A DNA stretch of 64,000 bases, from positions 248,001-312,000 of the forward strand of contig NZ_JARZAI010000003.1 of assembly GCF_029893355.1 (NCBI RefSeq), given 5' to 3'. The notes beneath the pieces were generated by a model, which was given only the letters and a program-made list of their open reading frames with translations, ran no database searches and had not been told where the DNA came from. Both the position numbers and the translations under genes were made by a program. Below are positions 49,165-57,362 of the stretch, piece by piece. This DNA is from Kitasatospora sp. MAA4. Its GTDB lineage: Bacteria > Actinomycetota > Actinomycetes > Streptomycetales > Streptomycetaceae. Every line of letters begins with the position of its first letter. Position 1 is the first letter of the stretch.

Positions 49165-49914
49165 TCAGCCGTGGCCGAGGGTGAAACCGGCATCGGCGGT
49201 CAACAGGGTCCCGGTGACGTAGGGGGCCTCAGCGAGGTAGACGTAGGCGCCTGCGATGTCGTCGGGGGCGATGAAGTCCTTGAGCGGGATGTTCTCCAGC
49301 CACGCCTGTTTGAGCTCGTCGGTGACCCGGTCCATGTAGGAGGTGGCGACGAAGCCGGGGGCGACCGCGTTGACCCGCACGGTGGGTGCGAGCTCCTTGG
49401 CGAGGGTGCGCGTGAAGTTGTTCACGGCGGCCTTGGCTGCCGAGTAGGCCATGACGCCCTCGCGGCCGTTGGCGTCGAAGCCGCGGATGGAGGAGGTGTT
49501 GATGATGGTGCCGCTGCCCTGGGCGGTCATGGTCTTGGCGGCGCGGATGGAGCACAGGACGGTGGACATCAGGTTGATGTTCAGGATCCGCAGCCAGTGC
49601 TCCTGGGTGGACTCCAGGAGCGGCATGCCCTCGGTCAGCCCGGCGTTGTTCACCAGGACGTCGACGCGACCGTAGGCGGCCTCAGCGCTGGTGAACAGGC
49701 GCTCGACGTCGGCGGGATCGGCCACGTCGCCCTGAACGTAGAGGGCCTGGCCACCACGGGCGCAGATCGACGCAGCCAGCTCCTCGCCTCCGGCGGTGTC
49801 GCTGTGGGAGTTGACCACGACCTGTGCGCCGCGTTCGGCGAAGGCCAGGGCGACGGCCCGGCCGATCCCCCGCGAGGAACCCGTGATGACCGCGACCTGA
49901 CCGTCCAGTGCCAT
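49165..49914 (-). CDS. short-chain dehydrogenase/reductase
   Basis: A 249-residue classical SDR, NAD(P)-dependent. The cofactor loop T-G-S-S-R-G-I-G is at 11-18, N-N-A-G near 88, the catalytic Ser in I-N-T-S-S-I-R-G, and Tyr-Lys in Y-S-A-A-K. It resembles 3-oxoacyl-ACP reductase-like SDRs. The start ATG 49914 is preceded by AAAGGA. It lies between the EamA exporter (66-bp gap) and the TIR-NACHT-FGE gene (36-bp gap), all leftward. It fits better with the aldolase two genes upstream than with the immune receptor. Confidence 0.9.
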   Translation of the reverse strand: MALDGQVAVITGSSRGIGRAVALAFAERGAQVVVNSHSDTAGGEELAASICARGGQALYVQGDVADPADVERLFTSAEAAYGRVDVLVNNAGLTEGMPLLESTQEHWLRILNINLMSTVLCSIRAAKTMTAQGSGTIINTSSIRGFDANGREGVMAYSAAKAAVNNFTRTLAKELAPTVRVNAVAPGFVATSYMDRVTDELKQAWLENIPLKDFIAPDDIAGAYVYLAEAPYVTGTLLTADAGFTLGHG

Positions 49915-49980
49915 GCCCTGTCCTTTGCGGGTCGGAATCGACGCGAGAGTGCGTAACGCACACTGTAGCCGTTTGATCAC

Positions 49981-50877
49981 TCAACTCACCGGTATCTCAG
50001 GCATCTTGCCTGCCTGCGCGGCGGCTGCACCGGCGGCCAGCACCAGTGCCGCCCCCGCCCAGGTCGCGCCACCCGGCCGCTCACCCAGCAGCGCCCAGCC
50101 GCTGACCAGCGCTGAAACCGGTTCCATGAACAGCAGAATGCTGGAAGTGGTCACCGACAGCCGGCGCAGAAAGGTGAGATAGGCCAACTGGGCGGCGGCG
50201 CTGTAGAGCACGCCCAGGGCCACGATCACACCAAGGTCGCGCGCACTGAGCACGTTTGTGCGCCAGATCGAGACGGGAGCGAGCAGCAAGGCGACCAGGC
50301 CCAGCTGAACGAGCGTCACCTGGGCCGGCGGGACACTGGCGAGTGCATGCTTGCTGGCCAGAATGGATCCTGCATAGGCCAGGGCGGAGAACGCGATCAA
50401 CCCGATGCCCGACCAGCCGACGCCCGCGTGCGGGTGGAGGATCAGCGAGCATCCGGCGACGGCGAGCGCCAAGGCGCCCCACTGCCGCCCGGGCACCCGC
50501 TCACCCAGCGCCGGGCGGGCGGCGGCGGCCACCAGCAGAGGGGCCAGGTAGATGCCCAGCAGCACGGTCCCGATCGGAAAGCGCTGCAACGCCATGACGA
50601 AGGTCAGCCAGTGCACCGCCAGCAGCGCCCCCGACAGGACAAGCGACCCGGCCGCCCCGCGCGGAACCGCCTGTGCGAGCCGCTCCTGCCGCGCGCTGGG
50701 CGTCAACTGCCAGGCGCCGAGCGCCAGCGCCCCGGTCAACGCCCGCCCACAGGCGATCGCTGCCGCAGGCAGCTGGACCTCGCGCACCAGCACTCCGCTG
50801 GTGCCCCACAATGCCGCCACCAGGGCTGTCCCGGCGGCAGGCCCCCAGCCCACGAGGGCGGCCGGCATGGTCCTCAC
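49981..50877 (-). CDS. EamA/DMT-family metabolite exporter
   Basis: Inner-membrane protein of 298 residues with ten hydrophobic helices in two five-helix halves. Each half has the EamA pattern (A-L-W-G-T-S-G-V-L-V near residue 22; F-S-A-L-A-Y-A-G-S-I near 162) and a conserved E-P-V-S-A-L-V near 250. Such proteins export amino acids or other small metabolites. The GTG start overlaps the stop of the aldolase by four bases, strongly suggesting that it exports the product of that enzyme's pathway. Confidence 0.88.
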   Translation of the reverse strand: MRTMPAALVGWGPAAGTALVAALWGTSGVLVREVQLPAAAIACGRALTGALALGAWQLTPSARQERLAQAVPRGAAGSLVLSGALLAVHWLTFVMALQRFPIGTVLLGIYLAPLLVAAAARPALGERVPGRQWGALALAVAGCSLILHPHAGVGWSGIGLIAFSALAYAGSILASKHALASVPPAQVTLVQLGLVALLLAPVSIWRTNVLSARDLGVIVALGVLYSAAAQLAYLTFLRRLSVTTSSILLFMEPVSALVSGWALLGERPGGATWAGAALVLAAGAAAAQAGKMPEIPVS

Positions 50878-51704
50878 GCCGTGGCCTCGGCCGGGGCAAG
50901 CAGCTCGGCGGGATGACGCCCGTCGCGGACCACGGCCCGCAGTAGCCGCAAGAAGCCGGGGACGTCATGGCGGTTGTACGTCTGCCGCCCGAAGCACACC
51001 CCCGCGGCCCCGGCCGAGACGGCGCCGTGCGCGTTCTCCAGCGCCTGCTGGAGCGGGGTGCGCGGGCCGCCCGCGATGATGATCGGCGTCCCCAGGGACG
51101 CCGCGACGACTGTGGCGAAGCTTTCCGGATCACCGGTGTACTGCGTCTTGACCACGTCCGCGCCCAGCTCCACCGCGATCCGTACCGCGTGCCGCACCAG
51201 GTCGGCGTATGCCGCGCGGTCCCGCTCCTTCCAGTCCAGGTAGTTGTCGTCGCCGCCCTCGCCCTCCCGGCGCGGGTACATGATGGCCAGCAGCGGCAGC
51301 TCATGCTCCTCGCAGGACTCCGCGATCCGCCCGAGCGCTGCCAGCATCTCCGGCTCGTGCACGGAGGACACGTTGACGTGCGCCGCCACCCCGTCACAGC
51401 CCTGTCGAAGTGCTCGCTCCACCGAGCCGACGACGATCTTGCGCGTATGGGCGCCGAGCACCGTGCTCGCGGTCAGGTTCGCCACGAACGGCAACAGCAC
51501 TCCGCGCCCCGTGTACGTGGTGTGCAGCTGACGGAAGCCCAGCGCCGCGTCTGCGCCTCCGAGTTCAACCTCGCGCACCTTGGCCACCGTGTCACTCAGT
51601 CCGTCGTACGGGCCGTTGATCAGCGCGTCGTCGAAGGGCACCATCACTGTGCGTCCGCCCGGCAGCAGCCGGGACAGCCGGACCATCTTTCCCGTGGATC
51701 TCAT
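50874..51704 (-). CDS. class I aldolase of the DhnA/FbaB family (ADH synthase or GriI-like)
   Basis: A 276-residue TIM-barrel aldolase. The Schiff-base lysine is in A-D-V-V-K-T-Q-Y-T-G-D, nearly the same context as in archaeal 2-amino-3,7-dideoxy-threo-hept-6-ulosonate synthase and in GriI, which makes the C7 precursor of 3-amino-4-hydroxybenzoate in Streptomyces. The phosphate-binding G-G-P-R-T-P and the G-A-A-G-V-C-F-G-R segment are complete. The start ATG 51704 follows GGGAGGGGA. No GriH homologue or dehydroquinate-synthase-II gene is adjacent; instead an EamA exporter and an SDR follow. Confidence 0.85.
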   Translation of the reverse strand: MRSTGKMVRLSRLLPGGRTVMVPFDDALINGPYDGLSDTVAKVREVELGGADAALGFRQLHTTYTGRGVLLPFVANLTASTVLGAHTRKIVVGSVERALRQGCDGVAAHVNVSSVHEPEMLAALGRIAESCEEHELPLLAIMYPRREGEGGDDNYLDWKERDRAAYADLVRHAVRIAVELGADVVKTQYTGDPESFATVVAASLGTPIIIAGGPRTPLQQALENAHGAVSAGAAGVCFGRQTYNRHDVPGFLRLLRAVVRDGRHPAELLAPAEATA

Positions 51705-51780
51705 CAGGGTCCCCTCCCGAGCATTCCGTGGATAGCCTGGATCACGCACCGCCGCCGCCACGATCACCAGGGGTACGCCG

Positions 51781-51981
51781 ATGGCCGAGACCGGACAGCC
51801 CGCACTTCCCGTGGACTGGGTACAGCAGCATCAGAACGGGCAACTCGCCGCCGACGACGCGCGCGTGCTCGCCGAACTGCGGCGCCTTGCGGACGCCGTC
51901 GACCCGGCCGACAGCCTCGCTGTCTTCGCGAACGTCGACGTTCCCGAGATCGACGAACCCGAGCAGCCGACCGCGCTCTGA
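51781..51981 (+). CDS. small acidic hypothetical protein, 66 residues
   Basis: ATG 51781 is preceded by AGGGG, and the stop abuts the stop of the convergent flavoprotein gene. The protein is acidic, with a helical middle (A-A-D-D-A-R-V-L-A-E-L-R-R-L-A-D-A-V-D) and a P-E-I-D-E-P-E-Q tail. There is no signal peptide or cysteine. It is divergent from the aldolase operon with a 76-bp gap, so it may share its control. Unknown function. Confidence 0.55.
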   Translation: MAETGQPALPVDWVQQHQNGQLAADDARVLAELRRLADAVDPADSLAVFANVDVPEIDEPEQPTAL

Positions 51982-52497
51982 TTACCGGGCGACCGTCGCA
52001 CTGATGTAGTTGCGCCGCCCGAAGCGGGGCTCGTCCAGGAGCGTTAGCGACTCCACCCGAAAGCGGTACAGGGCCGACGGTGCTGTGCCGGTACGGAAGC
52101 GCTCGTGAAGCTCCGGGTCCTGGGCGAACTCTGCAAAGCGTCCCTGGTACACCTCCAGCGCGTGGGCAAGGACCGCGCCATCGCACTCCTCCACCCGCCC
52201 GAACAGCTGAAGCCCCTGCAACTGCTCGCCGTACAGCGGTGCTTCACAGAACACCGTCGCCGCTGCGCGCGGATCGGTGTCGATGTTGCGACTGTGCAGC
52301 GTGGTGCGCTCACTGACGAAGTACAACGACAGCTCGTCGTCCATGGCGAAGAACGCAGTGTTGGCGTGCGCCCCCGCCGCCCCGACCGTGGCCAGCGCGA
52401 ACAGGCGACTCCTGCCGAGGATCTCGCCGACGCTGTCGCGGAACTCGTCCGACGGCGCCTCGCTACGCGTGAATTGCACCCCGTACCCCAAGGTCAC
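51982..52497 (-). CDS. pyridoxamine 5'-phosphate oxidase-fold flavoprotein
   Basis: A 171-residue split-barrel protein of the PPOX/FMN-binding class. The strands L-F-A-L-A-T-V, T-A-F-F-A-M-D-D-E-L-S-L-Y-F-V-S and A-A-A-T-V-F-C-E bracket the flavin or F420 site, and the C-terminal F-G-R-R-N-Y-I-S is typical. GTG 52497 is eight bases after GGGAG; an in-frame GTG at 52521 lacks a good site. It probably reduces or binds a small molecule with FMN or F420; the substrate is unknown. Confidence 0.82.
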   Translation of the reverse strand: MTLGYGVQFTRSEAPSDEFRDSVGEILGRSRLFALATVGAAGAHANTAFFAMDDELSLYFVSERTTLHSRNIDTDPRAAATVFCEAPLYGEQLQGLQLFGRVEECDGAVLAHALEVYQGRFAEFAQDPELHERFRTGTAPSALYRFRVESLTLLDEPRFGRRNYISATVAR

Positions 52498-52588
52498 TCC
52501 CTCAACTCCCAGGTGGCGCACTGCTACCTACAGACTCCCAGACGGAGAGGCGTGAGCGCACACGAATACGGCAGGCGCGCGGTGGGGC

Positions 52589-52940
52589 GGTGGGGGCGGG
52601 TGGGGCGGAGATGGGGGTCTCAGTGGGATGTCAGGGCGGCTTGCGATCGTCGGAGGGTGTGGACATGACGACGTGAGGGGCAGGCATGGGGCGTTGGGCG
52701 CGCAGGGTGACGGTGATCGCCAATCCGCGGGGTGGGACGGCTGCTGAGGTGCCGTCGGGTGCGGTGGTGGATCGGTTGGAGCGGGCGGGGGTTGAGGTTC
52801 GGGTCGTGCGGACGGGGTGGCCGGGGCACGCTTCGGAGCTGGCCAGGGAGGCGGCGGACGCCGGGGTGGACGCGGTGGTGGCCGTGGGCGGTGACGGGAC
52901 GGCCAGTGAGGTGGCCGCAGGGCTGGCCGGGGTCGGTGGG
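52589..52940 (+). repeat. right direct repeat bounding the 13.4-kb island
   Basis: Counterpart of 38950-39199 in the same orientation. It includes the upstream region and first 85 codons of the intact DGK-like gene. Identity over the shared parts is very high: about ten single-base differences and one two-base gap, apart from the roughly 100-bp deletion in the left copy. Confidence 0.88.
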
Positions 52941-53597
52941 ACGGCGCTGATGGTCGTGCCCGCGGGCACCGGGAACTCGTTCTACCGGGAGATCTGGGCG
53001 GACCGTCCGTGGGCCGAGGCACTGGACGAGGCGTTCGGGGCCGGCCGTCCGGTGCTGCGCGGGGTCGACCTGGCGCGGGTCGCCGAGACCGGCGAGCTCG
53101 CCCTGCTGGGCGCCTGTTCGGGGCTGGTGGCCGAGGCGCTGGCCGTGGCGTCGGGGCTCGGCGAGGTGGTCGGGCGTGATCGCTACCAGCAGGCCGTGGC
53201 GCTGACGCTGCGGGACTTCGCGCCGTACCCGGGCCGCGTCAGCATCGACGGGGAGCTCGTCCACGAGGGCACCGTGGTGCTGGCGAACGTGGGCGGCGGG
53301 CGTTTTCGCGGCGGCAGCTTCATGGTGCTGCCGCACTCCGTGCTGGACGACGGGCTGCTCGACGTCTGCGTGGTCACCGGCCGGCTCGACCCCCGCGAGC
53401 TGCCCGGTCTGACCCGCGAGGGCCGCCACACCGAACGTCCCGAGGTGGTCTACCGCAGGGGCCGCAGCGTCCTGTTGGAGCGCACCGACGGCGAACCGCT
53501 GACCTTCGAACGCGACGGGGAGGTGATGACCGGATCCGCCACGCGCTACCGCCTGGACGTCGTCCCGGCGGCGCTGAACGTGCTCGCCCCCGGCTAG
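52686..53597 (+). CDS. diacylglycerol-kinase-fold lipid kinase (YegS/LCB5 family; VlmJ-like?)
   Basis: A 303-residue kinase of the NAD/DAGK fold. The ATP motif is V-G-G-D-G-T at 67-72, the N-terminal strand is V-T-V-I-A-N-P-R-G-G, and P-A-G-T-G-N-S-F and G-G-G-R-F-R-G-G-S-F complete the catalytic pocket. In valanimycin biosynthesis VlmJ, a protein of this family, phosphorylates the hydrate before elimination. That and its position 50 bp before the diiron gene suggest a pathway kinase here; a lipid kinase role is the alternative. A broken copy of its 5' part lies at 38950. Confidence 0.88.
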   Translation: MGRWARRVTVIANPRGGTAAEVPSGAVVDRLERAGVEVRVVRTGWPGHASELAREAADAGVDAVVAVGGDGTASEVAAGLAGVGGTALMVVPAGTGNSFYREIWADRPWAEALDEAFGAGRPVLRGVDLARVAETGELALLGACSGLVAEALAVASGLGEVVGRDRYQQAVALTLRDFAPYPGRVSIDGELVHEGTVVLANVGGGRFRGGSFMVLPHSVLDDGLLDVCVVTGRLDPRELPGLTREGRHTERPEVVYRRGRSVLLERTDGEPLTFERDGEVMTGSATRYRLDVVPAALNVLAPG

Positions 53598-53647
53598 GGC
53601 GGGCCTGACAGTTCCCGACGTTTCCCCGACGTTCCTGAGGAGTACCG

Positions 53648-54745
53648 ATGAGCAAGTCCGCCGTGCGACTCGGCACGGAACCGAGCTGGACCTTCCCGAT
53701 GCAGGGGGACAACCACTTCACCTGGGAGTACGACCAGGGCCGCGACCAGCTGCTGACCCTGTACCAGAAGGGCAAGGAGAAGCAGTGGGACAGCGCCAGG
53801 CGCATCGACTGGTCGCTGGAGGTCGATCCGTACGACGTGCTGGGAACCCCGGAGAACACCCTCGCGCTGTACGGCTCGCGCCAGTACGACCGGCTCGACG
53901 ACCGTGCCCGCAAGGAGATGCGCCAGCACATGGCAGCCTGGGAGTTCAGCCAGTTCCTGCACGGTGAGCAGGGGGCGATGATCTGCTCGGCGCGGATCGT
54001 GGAGTCGGTGCCCGACATGGACTCCAAGCTCTACGCGGCCACCCAGGTGATGGACGAGGCCCGGCACGCCGAGCTGTTCGCCCGCTTCGTGGACGAGAAG
54101 ATCGGGCTTCGCTACCCGATCAACCCGCACCTGAAGGCGCTGCTGCAGGACGCGTTGAGCGACTCGCGCTGGGACATGCCGTACCTGGGCATGCAGGTCC
54201 TGATCGAAGGGCTGGCGCTGGCCGCCTTCGGCATCCTGCGCGACCGCACGGACAAGCCGCTGCCCAAGCAGATCCTCACCTACATCATGCAGGACGAGGC
54301 GCGCCACGTGGCCTTCGGGCGGCTGGCGCTGCGCGACTACTACACCCAGCTCACCAGCAGCGAGATCGCCGAGCGCGAGGAGTTCGTGATCGAGGGCTGC
54401 TACCTGATGCGCGACAAGTTCCGCATGCAGGAGGTCTGGGAGACCCTCGGCTTCGACATGAAGGAGTCTCTGGAGTACATGAACCGCGGACCGCGGATGC
54501 GGGCCTTCCGCTCGCTGCTCTTCGCGCGGATCGTGCCGTGCGTGCGGGACATCGGCCTGTGGGGGCCGCGGGTCCGCAAGGCGTACGACGACATGGGCGT
54601 GCTCGACCTGGCCACCAGCGATCTGCTGAAGCTCATGGCGGACGACGAGGCGCAGGCCGAACTGCTCGACCGGGAACGGCGCGAGCTGGAGGTCCGGCGC
54701 GACGAGGTGCACCGGATCATCGCCGCGGGTGCTCGGCAGAACTGA
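53648..54745 (+). CDS. ferritin-like diiron protein (oxygenase candidate)
   Basis: A 365-residue four-helix-bundle protein with a complete diiron site: Glu107, Glu137/His140 (first D-E-A-R-H), Glu187, and Glu217/His220 (second D-E-A-R-H). The spacing matches ribonucleotide-reductase-like and N-oxygenase-like ferritin-fold enzymes. ATG 53648 has GAGGAG nine bases before it. It is co-directional with the kinase gene, and a strong terminator follows. Likely an oxidase or N-/C-oxygenase of the pathway, fed electrons by the flavin reductase at 59382. The exact substrate is unknown. Confidence 0.85.
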   Translation: MSKSAVRLGTEPSWTFPMQGDNHFTWEYDQGRDQLLTLYQKGKEKQWDSARRIDWSLEVDPYDVLGTPENTLALYGSRQYDRLDDRARKEMRQHMAAWEFSQFLHGEQGAMICSARIVESVPDMDSKLYAATQVMDEARHAELFARFVDEKIGLRYPINPHLKALLQDALSDSRWDMPYLGMQVLIEGLALAAFGILRDRTDKPLPKQILTYIMQDEARHVAFGRLALRDYYTQLTSSEIAEREEFVIEGCYLMRDKFRMQEVWETLGFDMKESLEYMNRGPRMRAFRSLLFARIVPCVRDIGLWGPRVRKAYDDMGVLDLATSDLLKLMADDEAQAELLDRERRELEVRRDEVHRIIAAGARQN

Positions 54746-54750
54746 TCGGA

Positions 54751-54802
54751 AACGTCCGCGACCCGCCGCAGCCCGATCAGGCTGCGGCGGGTTGCGGACG
54801 TT
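54751..54802. terminator. bidirectional terminator, 23-bp stem
   Basis: Arms at 54751-54773 and 54780-54802 pair over 23 positions with a single G-U pair and a CGATCA loop. It separates the + strand kinase/diiron unit from the convergent synthase operon. Confidence 0.92.
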
Positions 54803-54813
54803 GTTGCGGACGT

Positions 54814-56082
54814 TCAGGCGCGGGTGAGCACCAGGGCGGCGTTCTGCCCGCCGAACCCGAAGGAGTTGCTGAGCGCCACGTCCACCCGTCCGGTCCGCGG
54901 TGCCTTGCGGACCAGGTCGACGTCGATCTGCGGGTCGGGGCTGTCGAGGTTCGCGGTGGGCGGGATCACCTGGTGCTCCAGGCTCAGCGCCGTCACCGCC
55001 GCCTCGATCGCGCCGGCCGCGCCCAGGGCGTGGCCCAGCACGCCCTTGACCGAGGTGACGGCCGGGCGCGCGCCCAGCACGCGGCGGATCAGCCGCGCCT
55101 CGGCCACGTCGTTGAGCGGGGTGGAGGTGCCGTGGGCGTTGACGTGGTCGACGGCGTCCGGTGCGATCCCGGCGTCCAACAGGGCTGCTCGGACCGCGAG
55201 TTCGGCGCCCCGGCCGTCCGGGTCGGGTGCGGTGGCGTTGTGGGCGTCCGCCGACGCGCCGTACCCGCTGACGTGGGCGTGGACGCGGGCGCCGCGGGCG
55301 CGGGCGTCGTCGGCGCGCTCCAGGACGAGCACGGCGGCGCCCTCGGCCGGCACGAAGCCGTCCCGGTCGACGTCGAACGGCCGCGAGGAGCGGGCCGGTT
55401 CGTCCCGGCGCCGGGAGAGCGCGCCCATCTGGCTGAAGCCGCTGATGATGGACGGCACCAGGCAGGCCTCGGTGCCGCCGGTGATCACCACGTCGCAGGC
55501 CCCGCTGCGCAGCAGTTCGCGGGCCGCTCCCACGGCGGTGGTGCCGGACGCGCAGGCGGTGGAGGTCACGAAGTTGGGACCCTGCGCGCCGTACTCCATG
55601 GCGATGTATCCGGCGGACATGTTGATGGCCAGCATCGGGATGAGGAGGGAGGAGACCTTCTCCGGACCCTGGTCGAGCAGGACCCGGTGCTGGCGCTCCC
55701 AGGTGCCGGCCCCGCCGATGCCGCTGCCGAGCACCACGCCGACCCGGGCGCCCTGCCAGCCGGCGGGGTCCAGGCCGGCGTCGGCCAGCGCCTCGGCGGC
55801 GGCGGCCAGGGCGAGTTGGCTGCTGCGGTCCAGCCGCCAGGCCTTGCGCCGGCCCACCGCCGCCACCGGGTCGAAGCCGGTGACGGCGCAGCCGAGGTCG
55901 GCGGGGATCGGGGCCAGGTCGGGCACCGGGCCGCAGAGCGTGCCCTCCGCGGCCAGCAGGCGTTCCCAGGTGGCGGCGGTGCTCCCGCCGGCGGCGGTCA
56001 CCAGTCCGATGCCGGTGATCGCCGCGTCGAAGCGGGTGCGGACGGAGGGGGTGCGGACGGAGGGGGTGCGAGCGGAGGTCAT
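54814..56082 (-). CDS. beta-ketoacyl-ACP synthase II (FabF-like) of the cluster
   Basis: Chain-elongating ketosynthase of 422 residues. Catalytic Cys177 is in T-S-T-A-C-A-S-G, the two histidines are in H-G-T-S-T-P-L-N-D and G-V-L-G-H-A-L-G-A-A-G, and the conserved lysine is in S-V-K-G, so it is active and not a chain-length factor. The N-terminus has a doubled R-T-P-S-V unit from a 15-bp tandem repeat (56036-56065). ATG 56082 overlaps the ACP stop by one base. With ACP and KS III it forms a dedicated synthase separate from housekeeping fab. Confidence 0.92.
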   Translation of the reverse strand: MTSARTPSVRTPSVRTRFDAAITGIGLVTAAGGSTAATWERLLAAEGTLCGPVPDLAPIPADLGCAVTGFDPVAAVGRRKAWRLDRSSQLALAAAAEALADAGLDPAGWQGARVGVVLGSGIGGAGTWERQHRVLLDQGPEKVSSLLIPMLAINMSAGYIAMEYGAQGPNFVTSTACASGTTAVGAARELLRSGACDVVITGGTEACLVPSIISGFSQMGALSRRRDEPARSSRPFDVDRDGFVPAEGAAVLVLERADDARARGARVHAHVSGYGASADAHNATAPDPDGRGAELAVRAALLDAGIAPDAVDHVNAHGTSTPLNDVAEARLIRRVLGARPAVTSVKGVLGHALGAAGAIEAAVTALSLEHQVIPPTANLDSPDPQIDVDLVRKAPRTGRVDVALSNSFGFGGQNAALVLTRA

Positions 56083-56330
56083 CACGCGGCCGCCGTGGCC
56101 TCGACCACCTTGGCCTCGATCACCTTGGCCGCCTGGGCGATGGTGCTCTCCGCGCCGAGGTCGTCCTCGCTCAGCGCGACGGAGAACTCGTCCTGGGCGG
56201 CCAGCGTCAGCTCGACCAGGGCCAGCGAGTCCAACTCCAGTTCGGCGAAGGTGTAGTCCGGCTCGATCTCGTCGCGCTGCAGACCGAAGCTGCGGGCCAG
56301 CAGGTCGGCGAGGCGGTCGTAGACGGTCAT
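56082..56330 (-). CDS. acyl carrier protein
   Basis: An 82-residue acidic four-helix ACP. The phosphopantetheine serine is Ser35 in E-L-D-S-L-A-L-V-E. The spacing and length are normal, and the serine context (D-S-L-A rather than D-S-L-D) is typical of specialised ACPs. ATG 56330 is followed by the KS gene with a TGATG junction. It carries the growing chain for KS III and KS II and probably presents it to the desaturase or diiron enzyme. Confidence 0.93.
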   Translation of the reverse strand: MTVYDRLADLLARSFGLQRDEIEPDYTFAELELDSLALVELTLAAQDEFSVALSEDDLGAESTIAQAAKVIEAKVVEATAAA

Positions 56331-56360
56331 CAGGGGTCCTTTCGAAGGGCGGGTAGCGGT

Positions 56361-57362
56361 TCAGAGTGCGGTGACGTCGGGCCAGCGCAGTGCGCAGGCG
56401 CCCCAGGTGAGGCCGCCGCCGAAGGCGGTCAGCACCACCCGGTGACCGGGCCGCAGCAGGCCGGAGGAGGCCGCGTCGGCCAGTGCGAGCGGGATGGAGG
56501 CGGCCGCGGTGTTGCCGACGCGGTCCAGGTGGACCGCGCACCGGTCGCGCTCCAGGTGCAGCTGGTCGGCGACCGCGTGCAGGATGCGCAGGTTGGCCTG
56601 GTGGGCCACCAGGACGTCGACGTCCGGGAGTTGCCACCCGCTGCGCTGCACGACGGTGCGCGTGGAGTGCGCCATCCGCTCCACGGCCTGCCGGAAGACG
56701 GTCGGGCCCTCCATCCGGAAGTACGGGTCGGCGCGGTCGAGGGTGTCGGCGCGGAAGGGGGAGCGGGAGCCGCCGGACGCGATGCCGATCAGCTCGGCGC
56801 CGCCGCCGTCGCTGGCCAGGTCGAGTGGACCGAGCGCGCCCGGCTCCTCGGCCCCTCCGGCCCGCAGCACCACGGCGCCCGCGCCGTCGCCGAAGATCGC
56901 CCGGGTGGAGCGGTCGGCCGGGTCCAGGATGCGGGAGTAGGTGTCCGCGCCGATGACCAGGACGCGCTCGGCGGTGCGGGCGGCGATCAGCCCCGCCGCG
57001 GTGCCGAGCGCGTACAGGAAGCCGGTGCACACCGCGGACAGGTCGAAGGCCGCCACCGGGCCGAGACCCAGCCGGTCGGCCACCTGCGGTGCGGTGGCCG
57101 GGCACAGCTGGTCGGGGGTGGTGGTGGCCAGGATGACGGCGTCCACGCTCTCCACGGACGCGGACTTGAGTGCTCGCCGCCCGGCCTCCACGGCGAGGTC
57201 GGAGGTGGCGGTGCCGGGGTCGGCGATGTGCCGTCGGCCGATGCCGGTGCGGCTGCGGATCCAGGCGTCGTCGGTGTCCAGCTCGCGGGCCAGGTCGTCG
57301 TTGGTGACGACGCCGGGCGGCAGCCAGGTGCCCAGCCCGGACACGACGGCCGCCCGGTTCAC
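56361..57362 (-). CDS. beta-ketoacyl-ACP synthase III (FabH-like) of the cluster
   Basis: Chain-initiating ketosynthase, 333 residues, with an intact triad: Cys112 in L-S-A-V-C-T-G-F-L, His in V-A-H-Q-A-N-L-R-I and Asn in V-G-N-T-A-A-A-S-I. It starts with GTG 57362, overlapping the desaturase stop by four bases; GGAGG lies within the end of that gene. It is clearly divergent from the housekeeping FabH at 14-1045, so it may choose a different starter (branched, short or amino-acyl-derived). Confidence 0.92.
   Translation of the reverse strand: MNRAAVVSGLGTWLPPGVVTNDDLARELDTDDAWIRSRTGIGRRHIADPGTATSDLAVEAGRRALKSASVESVDAVILATTTPDQLCPATAPQVADRLGLGPVAAFDLSAVCTGFLYALGTAAGLIAARTAERVLVIGADTYSRILDPADRSTRAIFGDGAGAVVLRAGGAEEPGALGPLDLASDGGGAELIGIASGGSRSPFRADTLDRADPYFRMEGPTVFRQAVERMAHSTRTVVQRSGWQLPDVDVLVAHQANLRILHAVADQLHLERDRCAVHLDRVGNTAAASIPLALADAASSGLLRPGHRVVLTAFGGGLTWGACALRWPDVTAL

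Noticed and set aside
47674..49956. 760-codon + strand frame across the TIR-NACHT-FGE and SDR genes
   Set aside because: It spans two genes on the opposite strand whose domains are clear, and it has no recognisable motif.
51781..51981. Antitoxin of a toxin-antitoxin pair
   Set aside because: The small acidic protein has no DNA-binding motif and no adjacent toxin gene on its strand; the neighbour is a PPOX-fold enzyme in the opposite direction.
39671..52500. Integrated phage or ICE
   Set aside because: No integrase, relaxase, FtsK/SpoIIIE-type transfer protein, capsid or terminase gene was found. The only mobility signs are the IS remnant, inverted repeats and bounding direct repeats.
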